Assembly: GCA_026129545.1 (NCBI GenBank)
Contig: JAHCHX010000001.1
Span: 3,188,501 to 3,252,500, forward strand
DNA from: Saprospiraceae bacterium
GTDB lineage: Bacteria > Bacteroidota > Bacteroidia > Chitinophagales > Saprospiraceae
Length of the DNA stretch: 64,000 bases
Direction: 5' to 3'
The translations under genes and the position numbers were made by a program. The notes under the pieces were generated by a model. That model was not told the origin of the DNA. It worked only from the letters and a program-made list of their open reading frames with translations, and did no database searches. Shown here in pieces: positions 26,129 through 35,100 of this stretch (positions are counted from its first letter, which is position 1; every line of letters begins with the position of its first letter).

Positions 26129-29100
26129 ATGCATAGTTTGATTCGGCAATTTTTGCTTGCCTTTGTTTTGTTGCCCACCTCTGCCGCTTTTGCCCAAGTC
26201 ACATTTCCAAAACCCGCTCCTTCGGACGAAAGGTCTGGCCTTTTTGCTTTCACCAACGCCACGATATATGTGGACTACAAAACCCGTATAGAAGGCGCAA
26301 CGTTGCTTATCCGCGATGGTAAAGTGGAAAATTGTGGGCTTAAAGTGACCATCCCCAATGGTGCGGTCGTCACCGATTGCGCGGGCAAGACAATTTATCC
26401 GGCTTTTGTTGACTTGTACGCCACTGATTTTGGATTGCCACCCACCCCTAACACCGCAGGTGGTTCTGGTGGACCGGGACAGCGTATTCCGCAACCGCTT
26501 TCAAACAAAAAAGGCGCGTATTCATGGAACGAAGCGCTCCGCACGGAATACAACGCTGCCGATATCTTTTCGATGGATGCAAAAGCCGCCGAGGAGTGGC
26601 GGAAACTCGGATTCGGTGCTGTAGTAACCCATAAAGCGGACGGCATCTCTCGCGGCACGGGCGCATTGGTCGCCTTAGCCATAGGCAGTAGGGAACATGA
26701 GACGATTATTACAGCAAGGGCAGGCCATTTTCTTTCCTTTCGCAAAGGGACAAGCACACAGAATTATCCTTCGTCGCTGATGGGGTGCATAGCCCTTGTT
26801 CGCCAAACATATTTGGATGGACAATGGTATAAAACACAGGGCAGCAGAGAAGAGCGCAACCTCTCGCTTGAGGCCTGGAATGTGGTTCAAAATTTACCCC
26901 AAATTTTTGAGGCAAGCGACAAATTGGATGTGCTGCGCATTGCGCAATTAGGCAAAGAGTTCAACATCAAATACATCGTAAAAACGGCGGGCGATGAATA
27001 CCAAAGACTTGATGCGGTAAAAAGCAGCGGATTGCCGCTTGTAGTGTCCTTGTCTTTCCCTGAAAGTTACGAAGTGAAAGACCCTTACGATGCCATGAAT
27101 GTTTCGCTTAAAGATTTGAAACACTGGGAGTTAGCCCCATCTAACCCAGCGCGACTGGAATCTGCTGGCGTGCCATTTGCACTCACCGCATCAGGATTGA
27201 AAGACAAAAGCAAGTTTTGGGAAAACCTTCGCAAGGCGATTGAATACGGACTTTCAGAGCAAACAGCATTGCAGGCATTGACCTATCACCCTGCCCAATT
27301 CATCGGTGCGTACACATTGCCTACCGACAACAATCGAGGTGGGGCGATAGGAAGTTTGGAGCCTGGAAAGTTGGCCAATTTTATCATTGCCAATGGAGAT
27401 ATATTTCAGAAAGAAACCAAAATTCTCCAGAGTTGGGTGATGGGAAAACCATTGGAAGTGACCCCGCCGAACTATTTCACGACATACCCCAGCCGCCTCG
27501 GCACCTACCAGCTTACCATTGGAAGAGAGCAATATAGTTTAGTCGTCAAAGGCAAGCCAGAAGCACCAGAAGCTCAAATCATAAAAGCCGACAGCACAAA
27601 AACAAAGGCCAATCTCGGCATTACGGCTGCGGGATTAGTGTCACTTTCTTTTCAGCCAGACACTATCAATAAAGGGTTCGTTTCATTGTCTGGTACGGCC
27701 CAACAAAAAGAATGGTTCGGAAGAGGCACACTACCCAACGGAACTTGGACGGACTGGCGGACGGAGTTTGTCAGTCCCGCAACACCAGACCAGCCAACGA
27801 AACAAAATCCAGTGACACCTCCCGTTGTAGGAGACATGGTTTATCCTTTCACTGCTTTTGGTTGGAAAGAAAAACCCAAGGCCGAGACCGTCCTAATTCA
27901 AAACGCCACTGTCTGGACGAACGAACAAGAGGGCATTGTCGAGGATGTTGATGTCCTGATTTCCAATGGAAAAATTCAGAAAATTGGACGTCAATTGCCA
28001 GTGCAAGACAATGCCAAATTGGTGGATGGGACGGGGAAACACCTCACTGCGGGTATTATTGACGAGCATTCGCACATAGCCGTCAGCCGCTCTGTCAATG
28101 AAGGCACACAAGAAAGTAGTGCCGAAGTTCGCATTGGCGATGTTATAGATTCGGAAGATATTGACATTTATCGCCAGCTTGCTGGCGGTGTCACGACCAG
28201 TCATATCTTGCATGGCTCGGCAAATCCCATTGGCGGGCAAACCCAATTGATAAAAATGCGTTGGGGGGGCGCTCCAGAAGAGCTGAAGTTTCAGAACTGG
28301 CCGGGCTTTATCAAGTTCGCTCTTGGTGAAAATGTGAAACAGAGCAATTGGGGCGACAACAATCGAACCCGCTATCCGCAGACACGGATGGGGGTGGAGC
28401 AAACATACATTGACTATTTCACGCGAGCGCAAGAGTATGCGAACTTGAAAAAAACAGGCAAGCCATATCGCCGCGACCTCGAGTTGGATGCCCTTCAAGA
28501 GATTTTGGAGTCCAAGCGTTTCATCACTTGCCACTCTTATGTTCAATCCGAGATCACGATGATGATGCGCGTGGCCGAAAAGTTTGGCTTTAAATTGAAC
28601 ACCTTTACCCACATCCTCGAAGGCTATAAGGTGGCTGACAAGATGGCTAAACATGGGGCAGGCGGCTCTTCTTTTAGCGACTGGTGGGCCTATAAGTATG
28701 AAGTATATGAAGCGATTCCATACAATGCCAAAATCATGGCTGACAGGGGAGTGGTCGTCGCAATCAATTCCGATGATGCCGAAATGGCTCGCCGACTCAA
28801 TCAGGAGGCCGCCAAATCAATCTTGTATGGAGACATGAAAGAAGAGGAGGCTTGGAAAATGGTGACACTCAACCCAGCCAAGCTCCTTCGGGTAGATGCT
28901 CGCGTGGGCAGTATAAAAGTAGGCAAAGATGCTGACCTCGTACTATGGAATGAGCACCCTCTCTCTGTCTATGCTCAAGCCGAAAAAACTTGGGTGGATG
29001 GCATTCTCTATTTCGACCGCGCTCAGGATGCTGAAATGCAGCAGCAGGTTCGACAAGAACGGGCGCGTATCATCCAGAAAATTCAAACAACCGCTAAGCC

Positions 29101-29173
29101 CAACGAAGGGCGCGAACGCCCATCCTCTCCCAAACACTATTACGATTGCGAGTCTATTGAAGACGAAGGCTGA
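26129..29173 (+). CDS. Secreted tandem amidohydrolase-superfamily protein
   Basis: 1014 residues with a signal peptide (LLAFVLLPTSAAFA). Two imidazolonepropionase-like amidohydrolase modules are joined: residues about 25-470 and 590-1000. The second has the metal site: GIIDEHSHIAV (HxH), TCHSYVQSE, TFTHILEGYKVADKMAKHGA and INSDDAEM (Asp). The first keeps the overall fold (TIYPAFVDLYATDFG, LGSLEPGKLANFIIANGD) but has Tyr-Ala-Thr where HxH is expected, so it is probably non-catalytic. The substrate is unknown; periplasmic dipeptidase or cyclic-amide hydrolysis is possible. A parS site starts 3 bp after its stop. Confidence 0.85.
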   Translation: MHSLIRQFLLAFVLLPTSAAFAQVTFPKPAPSDERSGLFAFTNATIYVDYKTRIEGATLLIRDGKVENCGLKVTIPNGAVVTDCAGKTIYPAFVDLYATDFGLPPTPNTAGGSGGPGQRIPQPLSNKKGAYSWNEALRTEYNAADIFSMDAKAAEEWRKLGFGAVVTHKADGISRGTGALVALAIGSREHETIITARAGHFLSFRKGTSTQNYPSSLMGCIALVRQTYLDGQWYKTQGSREERNLSLEAWNVVQNLPQIFEASDKLDVLRIAQLGKEFNIKYIVKTAGDEYQRLDAVKSSGLPLVVSLSFPESYEVKDPYDAMNVSLKDLKHWELAPSNPARLESAGVPFALTASGLKDKSKFWENLRKAIEYGLSEQTALQALTYHPAQFIGAYTLPTDNNRGGAIGSLEPGKLANFIIANGDIFQKETKILQSWVMGKPLEVTPPNYFTTYPSRLGTYQLTIGREQYSLVVKGKPEAPEAQIIKADSTKTKANLGITAAGLVSLSFQPDTINKGFVSLSGTAQQKEWFGRGTLPNGTWTDWRTEFVSPATPDQPTKQNPVTPPVVGDMVYPFTAFGWKEKPKAETVLIQNATVWTNEQEGIVEDVDVLISNGKIQKIGRQLPVQDNAKLVDGTGKHLTAGIIDEHSHIAVSRSVNEGTQESSAEVRIGDVIDSEDIDIYRQLAGGVTTSHILHGSANPIGGQTQLIKMRWGGAPEELKFQNWPGFIKFALGENVKQSNWGDNNRTRYPQTRMGVEQTYIDYFTRAQEYANLKKTGKPYRRDLELDALQEILESKRFITCHSYVQSEITMMMRVAEKFGFKLNTFTHILEGYKVADKMAKHGAGGSSFSDWWAYKYEVYEAIPYNAKIMADRGVVVAINSDDAEMARRLNQEAAKSILYGDMKEEEAWKMVTLNPAKLLRVDARVGSIKVGKDADLVLWNEHPLSVYAQAEKTWVDGILYFDRAQDAEMQQQVRQERARIIQKIQTTAKPNEGRERPSSPKHYYDCESIEDEG

Positions 29174-29175
29174 AA

Positions 29176-29191
29176 TGTTCCACGTGGAACG
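29176..29191. promoter_or_regulatory. parS: parS site 1 (ParB/Spo0J binding site)
   Basis: TGTTCCACGTGGAACG, with the perfect palindrome GTTCCACGTGGAAC at 29177-29190. This 14-bp core is the ParB recognition palindrome known from chromosomal partition systems such as Pseudomonas. It sits in the 18-bp gap between the convergent amidohydrolase and thrC genes. Confidence 0.85.
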
Positions 29192-30490
29192 TCAGACGTT
29201 TTGTAAAAGCCATGACTTAAATAAGGGGTAGTTTGCTTTTATGCTGACTGCCCTTTTTTCTTTATCGCCCAATTCAGCAAGGCTTGATGGAATTTCTATG
29301 GGATGCCCCAAGATGCGCGTCACATCTTCCACAAATTTGCCGGGATGAGCCGTCTCCAAAACAATGCCCGTGCAAGGATTCGTTCGTTGATATTTGCGTA
29401 GGGCGAGGTAGCCAACCGCTCCGTGGGGGTCTATCACATAGTTATATGTCTTGTCAATATCACGCATGGCTTCTTCGGTTTCTTCGTCTGAAAAAGAGAA
29501 TCCGATGACATCTTCCCTTATCATGTTCCACGTGGAACAATACAAATCTAACATCCGGGCAAAATTGGATGGAGTGCCTACATCCATAGCATTGCTCAAG
29601 GTGCGAGTGGATGCACGGGGAGCATACGCCCCCGTTTCGAGATATGCCGGCACCACGTCATTGGCGTTGGTAGCTGCGATGAAACGGGCGATGGGCAGAC
29701 CCATTTTTTTTGCGAGCAGGCCAGCAGTGAGATTGCCAAAGTTGCCCGACGGCACGGAAAATACGATGGGGCTTCTTGATGGCATCGCTTGTTTATATCC
29801 CTCGAAGTAGTAGAAAGACTGCGGTATCAGACGCGCGATATTGATGCTATTTGCCGAGCTCAGCCGGATTCTGCTTGTCACCTCCCTGTCCAAAAAAGTT
29901 TGTTTTACCAAACTTTGGCAATCGTCGAAAGTACCATCCACCTCTATGGCTGTGATGTTGTGTCCCAACGTCGTCAACTGCTTTTCTTGCAAAGGGCTAA
30001 CTTTCCCGGATGGATAAAGAATAACTACTTTAATGCCGGGTGCTTTGAAGAAGCCGGCGGCAACGGCACCTCCCGTGTCGCCAGAAGTAGCGACCAATAT
30101 GAGCAATTCCTTGTTTTCATCCCGATTGAAATAGGCCATCATTTTGGCCATGAACCTTGCCCCAAAATCTTTGAAAGCCAAAGACGGGCCGTGAAACAGC
30201 TCAAGTATGTATGTACTGTCGTCGAGGCGAAAAAGTGGAGCAGGAAAGTCAATGGCACCTTCCACAATGGCATCTAAATCACGGGCAGGTATAGCGCCTT
30301 GCAAAAGATATTGGGCAACTTCGATGGAAATTTCCTGAAATGAACGTGATGCCAAATTTTGAAAAAATCGTTCTGGCAATCTTGGAATATCAACAGGCAT
30401 GAAAAGCCCCCTATCTTCGGGCATTCCTGCCATCACTGCTTCTCGTAGAGATACACGCAAATTAGGGTTGTTGGTGCTATGTAGTTGCAT
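29192..30490 (-). CDS. thrC: Threonine synthase
   Basis: 432 residues of the fold-type II PLP family. It converts O-phosphohomoserine to threonine. The PLP lysine is in GPSLAFKDFGARFMA; other marks are LVATSGDTGGAVAAGF, VPSGNFGNLTAGLLA (phosphate loop) and ETAHPGKF. Length is normal for the short threonine synthase class. It lies 5 bp downstream of the OmpA-type gene and is probably transcribed with it. Codons for DLYCSTWNMI carry a perfect parS palindrome. No other threonine-pathway genes adjoin it. Confidence 0.95.
   Translation of the reverse strand: MQLHSTNNPNLRVSLREAVMAGMPEDRGLFMPVDIPRLPERFFQNLASRSFQEISIEVAQYLLQGAIPARDLDAIVEGAIDFPAPLFRLDDSTYILELFHGPSLAFKDFGARFMAKMMAYFNRDENKELLILVATSGDTGGAVAAGFFKAPGIKVVILYPSGKVSPLQEKQLTTLGHNITAIEVDGTFDDCQSLVKQTFLDREVTSRIRLSSANSINIARLIPQSFYYFEGYKQAMPSRSPIVFSVPSGNFGNLTAGLLAKKMGLPIARFIAATNANDVVPAYLETGAYAPRASTRTLSNAMDVGTPSNFARMLDLYCSTWNMIREDVIGFSFSDEETEEAMRDIDKTYNYVIDPHGAVGYLALRKYQRTNPCTGIVLETAHPGKFVEDVTRILGHPIEIPSSLAELGDKEKRAVSIKANYPLFKSWLLQNV
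29524..29539. promoter_or_regulatory. parS: parS site 2 (perfect 16-bp palindrome inside thrC)
   Basis: TGTTCCACGTGGAACA is a perfect 16-bp palindrome, 348 bp from site 1, lying within the thrC coding sequence (minus-strand codons for C-S-T-W-N). Two identical 14-bp cores this close are very unlikely by chance. Confidence 0.9.
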
Positions 30491-30495
30491 TGGGT

Positions 30496-32097
30496 CTATA
30501 TTTTCGTTATCACGAATTCCACTCGTCTGTTTTGCGCACGTAGCGCATCGGTGCTGTTGTCGTTGAGCGGGTACTTTGGGCCATGCCCCACTGTCTCGAT
30601 TCGTTTTTTGTCTATGCCTTTGTTTACCAAAAAAGATTTGATGGCCTCAGCCCGCTCCTCCGAAAGACGAAGGAGTTCCTCTGCCTTGCCTACATTGTCC
30701 GTGTGACCTTCCACGCGCAAGTGCAATGAGGTCAGCTCATTCATGGTGGCCACAAGCCGTTCAAGTTCGGAGTACGACTCCTCCAGAATGATTGGTTTTG
30801 ATTGTTGAAAAAAGATGGGTTGCAATTCGATTTTGGCATTCACCTCTAAGGCATCCATTGGTAAATCCAAAAAATGCTCGTCGAAATAATAGTAGTCGCG
30901 ACGAAACAAAACACGCTCGGTATTGCCTACAAAACCTGGTTTTTCTGGTTTTAACTCAAATAACACTCCTTTGGGGACTTTCAGCCGGAAAGTGCCATCC
31001 GTTGATAAAATAATACTGGCCATGTTTCCTTCGGTGCCATAGCGCACTTGCGCACCTCGAATCAATTGTCCTGTTTTGCGAAAAATGACACGGCCCACTA
31101 TTTCAATTTCGGTCGGCTGCGGTGGAGCGATTTGCACTCGGTAAATATCACTGTTGCCATCACGTTTTGATGTGAAGTAAAGGTAGCCAGAAGTCATGTT
31201 GAAATAGGGTTGGCCGTCGTCAGCAGTAGAGTTGATGGGTTCCACCGCTTTATAGGGAGCAGACCAGTTCTTCCATGTATCGTCCTGTCGCTGACAGATA
31301 TAGATGTCGCTGTTGCCAGAGCGATTGGAAGAAAAAAACAAGGTGGTGTTGTCTTCCGATAAAAATGGAGATGTCTCGCGGAAGGGTGAGTTTACCACGT
31401 TGCCCAGATGCTGTGGAGCGGTCCACTTGTTGTCACCTTCTCGGAAACAAACATATAAATCCATATCCTTCGAGTCAAATCGAGTAGCCGACAATATCAA
31501 CACTTTCCCATCAAAACTCATGGTGAGGCCTACATCGGAGGTGATAGTGTAATAGTCTTTGATTTCCACGGGTGCTGGAAAACTCCATGTGCTATCCGTC
31601 AGTCGGCGAACGATTGAGAAGCCCCGCTGCATATTGCCCGACAAATCAAATTGGTTGATGACATAGAATGCGTTGGGGTCGGGAGTGACGGTGACTATGC
31701 TATTGGGCAAGGCATTATTCAGCGGATAACCCGGATGCGTCAAAGTGCCAAACTCGGATGCTTCGACTTGTACGGCCCATATATCCTGATTGTATGGGGA
31801 GCGAACAGGGTTATAGACTCCGGCCCCAGCCATTTCAGAAAATATGGCTGCTAACTTGTTCAAATACTGCTCTTGGCCAAGTCTCTTTGATTGTTCCATC
31901 CCATCAATGTAAAGTGTTTGCTCAAATTCGGGATAGCCCACTCGGGTGAAATAAAGCGTTTTGCCGTCCCGGCTAGGCACAGGCGTAATTTCATCATAAA
32001 TCGAATTGATGAAATCGGGTAATTTTTCCAACTTAAAATCCTGCGCCGCCAGCGATTGAATGCCCAGCAAAAAAATAAAAAAAAATGTGTGTTTCAT
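30496..32097 (-). CDS. PD40-repeat plus OmpA-domain outer-membrane/periplasmic protein
   Basis: 533 residues with a signal peptide (MKHTFFFIFLLGIQSLAAQ). A WD40/PD40-like propeller covers about residues 20-310, with repeated LYFSSNRSGNSDIYICQR and LYFTSKRDGNSDIYRVQ strands. A short carboxypeptidase-regulatory-like module follows near 315-390 (GRVIFRKTGQLIRGAQVRYG). The C-terminal OmpA domain has LRVEGHTDNVGKAEELLRLS and RAEAIKSFLVNKGIDKKRIE, which bind peptidoglycan. Related proteins in Bacteroidota include T9SS-associated PorE-type lipoproteins, but there is no lipobox here. Confidence 0.88.
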   Translation of the reverse strand: MKHTFFFIFLLGIQSLAAQDFKLEKLPDFINSIYDEITPVPSRDGKTLYFTRVGYPEFEQTLYIDGMEQSKRLGQEQYLNKLAAIFSEMAGAGVYNPVRSPYNQDIWAVQVEASEFGTLTHPGYPLNNALPNSIVTVTPDPNAFYVINQFDLSGNMQRGFSIVRRLTDSTWSFPAPVEIKDYYTITSDVGLTMSFDGKVLILSATRFDSKDMDLYVCFREGDNKWTAPQHLGNVVNSPFRETSPFLSEDNTTLFFSSNRSGNSDIYICQRQDDTWKNWSAPYKAVEPINSTADDGQPYFNMTSGYLYFTSKRDGNSDIYRVQIAPPQPTEIEIVGRVIFRKTGQLIRGAQVRYGTEGNMASIILSTDGTFRLKVPKGVLFELKPEKPGFVGNTERVLFRRDYYYFDEHFLDLPMDALEVNAKIELQPIFFQQSKPIILEESYSELERLVATMNELTSLHLRVEGHTDNVGKAEELLRLSEERAEAIKSFLVNKGIDKKRIETVGHGPKYPLNDNSTDALRAQNRRVEFVITKI

Positions 32098-32120
32098 AGA
32101 CTGGGCAAAATTACGGCTTG

Positions 32121-32153
32121 CAAAAGTAAACCCATGGCTTCCTCATCACACAA
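32121..32153 (-). promoter_or_regulatory. Promoter of the OmpA-type gene, overlapping the 3' end of the giant gene
   Basis: Read leftward: TTG (32151-32153), 22 bp, TACTTTTG (32121-32128), 24 bp before the start codon at 32097. The TTG lies within the last codons of the upstream giant gene. Confidence 0.5.
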
Positions 32154-35100
32154 CGATGGTTTCTTCCCTGCTCAATGTAAACGAGCCATTGCCCACGCTC
32201 AACAACAACCGATAAGTACCCGACGAGGGGAAGGTGGCCGTAGTGGGAGAGGTGCTGGCATTCGGAACAAACGTCACCTGCCCGGCGGGGCCGCTCACTT
32301 TTGTCCACTGGAGGGTCAAGTTGTCGTTTTGCGGGTCGCCGAGGCCGCTATCGGTCACATTGACCAAAAGTTGGCGCTTCAGGTTCTGCCCCACATCATT
32401 GACTTGCACCGTCACTTTTGGCGGCTGATTGACCACGATATTCACCGTTCCGGTGGAAGTGCCAAAATCGTTTGTGGCAGTCAATCGGAAAACATAGATG
32501 CCTTTTTGATTGGGTAATTTGACAGAGGCGACGGGCTTGTTCGCATCGGTGATGAGTGCCTGTGTTGGACCAGAGACTTGCGCCCAAAGTGTACTAAAAA
32601 TACTCTGAGGGGTCTTGTCGCCATAGCCCTCGTCAGAAACTTGACCGTTGAGGGCGAGCGTGATGCCATCGTTGTTTTGCACCGTGACTTTTTGATTGGG
32701 GCCTGGGGAGATAACGGGCAGGGTATTGACCACTACCGTAAGGTCATCATTGGACTTAGCGACACTGTCATCGGCTTCCAATCGCAGCACATATTTGCCT
32801 TTGGCGCTGAATCGCGCCTCCACAAAATCGGTGTTGTCCTGCAAAAACGTAAGGTTGCCTGGGCCGCTGACCTTTGTCCATTTGAGCGCAACCACGCCCG
32901 GTGTTTCGGGCAAGCCATCATCGCTTACCGTGCCATCAAGTTGTACCGCGATGAACGGTTGGCTCAAGGGCTTGAGCAGCACCATATCAAATCCAGCATC
33001 CACCACCGGGGCGCGGTTGACCGTGGCTTTCACTTCCAAGCTGGTCGAAAGTTGTGGGTTGTCGGGATTCTTCACGGTAAGGCGCAAGAAGTAAACGCCA
33101 CCCGTGCTGAACGTCGCGGTGGTTTGCAATTTGGTTGCATCCGCAAACGTGACGGTACCCGGACCGCTGGTTTTCTCCCAAAGGATTTGTAGGGTGTCAG
33201 CCGTGTTGCCTAGGCCGTTGTCGGCTAAGTTGCCATTGACGGCTAATTGATTGGTTGGCAGTGTGATAACAGGTAATGATAGCGCGTTCAGGGCGGGCAT
33301 TTGGTTTACGGTGATGTTGAATGGTATCTCTGCGACAAGTGCCCCGGTGCTGACTTCAAGTTTTAGATTGTATAAGCCGCGTGCCGTGAAAATTGCTTTG
33401 GCCGTGGGCTTGTCCGAATCCGCGATTTGCACGGTCGCAGGCCCTCCTGTGCGGCTCCATTTAAACGTCGGCACATTCATATCGCCCATGTCGCCGAGGC
33501 CGCTGTCTTTGAGTTCGGCGATGAGGTCGGCCTGTGTGTTCGCGCCGACGAGGGCAATTTTTTGTGTGCCGGATTTGATTTCAACATTCGGTGGCACATT
33601 GACTATTACGATGGTCTCGTTGCTGCTCAATAGTTCGCCATCTTGTGCTGTGAGGCGGAAAACGTAGCGCCCTTTCTGGGTGACTTGCACGGTGGTTTGC
33701 GCGGTATTTTCATTTTGAATTATAGTACCGCTTGTTGGGCCGCCGATTTGTTTCCATTGCACCGTTCCGGCAGGTGTCGGGCGGTCATGAGTAACACGGC
33801 CATTCAGCACGATGGTTTTTTTCTGGGTGCTTGTTTTTGACCAATCAAAATCAGACCAGTTCACCACAGCATTCGCCCCGGCGGACACGACAGGTGGTAG
33901 GTTGGCGTTCGCGCCAAATTTGAAGTTCTGTTCTATTTCGCCGAGTGTCAGTGCGCGACTGTAGATGGCGACGAGGTGAAGTTCGCCTAGCCATGCACGG
34001 TCGCCGTCGGCACCAGAGCCTATTTCGTTGGCAAGGGCGAGTTGGAAGTCGTTTTTCCAATTGGAAAAGTTGCCGCTTACGGTGCGGCTGGCAACTTCGG
34101 TGCCGTTGACGAACATTCGCGTCAGGCCGCTCGCATCGCGGGTGCAGACGAGGTGGGTCAGCCTGTTCTCTACCACACCGCCTGCCAGCGCCTTGTTGCT
34201 GGCGTTGTCATTGGTGGTGCTGGTGCGAAGGTGCAGGTGATATTGGTTGCCGCTTTGCGCAAGCGTGAAATTGCGAGCGCCCGGCCCAGAAGAAAACGTG
34301 AGGATACGCGCCAGCCCCGGCACGTTGACATCGCTGGGCTTCAGCCACGCTTCAAGGGTAATTTCGTTGGCGATTTTGAACGCGTCGTGGAGGCGACCAA
34401 TGGGACCGGAGGCGAGCAGCAGGGTTGGGTTTTTGATTTTTAATGCGCCATTTAGCCAACTAATTTTCTGTAAATCAATTATTTGTACGTCGAGCGGCTC
34501 TCCTGTACCGGATGCGTCTTTTACTGTTTGGCCGGTATTTTCTTCAAAGGTGTAGAGTGCCTGAATATCGCGGTTGACGCGAGCAGCTACGCTGACCATG
34601 ACTTCTGCGTTGGCATCGAAAGTGCCATTGCTTACTAATAGTTGGAGCAGATAATTGCCGGGTTTATCAAAATTGACCTTTGTTTGCAGGGCATCCTTTT
34701 GTTCAAAAACAACGTTGCCGAGGCCGCCTGATTTGAGCCATTGCACGGTGAGCACGCCCGTTTCGGGGTCGCCAAGACCGGTGTCGAGGATTTGGCCGAC
34801 GAGCTGCACTTCGAGCGCATTGGTCTCTATATTGGCTCCCGCGCTGATGATAGGGCGCTCGTTGACGATGATGGTGAGCGCATCCTCCGCTTCGAGCAAG
34901 CCGTCGTTGGCGGTGAGTTTTAGTTCGTAGCGGCCTCGTTTTGTGAAGGTTGCTTTGGTAGTTGCGGCGTGTTTGTTTGCAAAAGTCACGCCTTCGGGGC
35001 CGCTTGTTTTTTGCCAAGTCGCAAAAATGGCCTCGGCTTTTTCCAAACGGTCGTCAATGACAGCAGTTTCTAAATCGGCGACGACGGAAGTGCCATCGAG

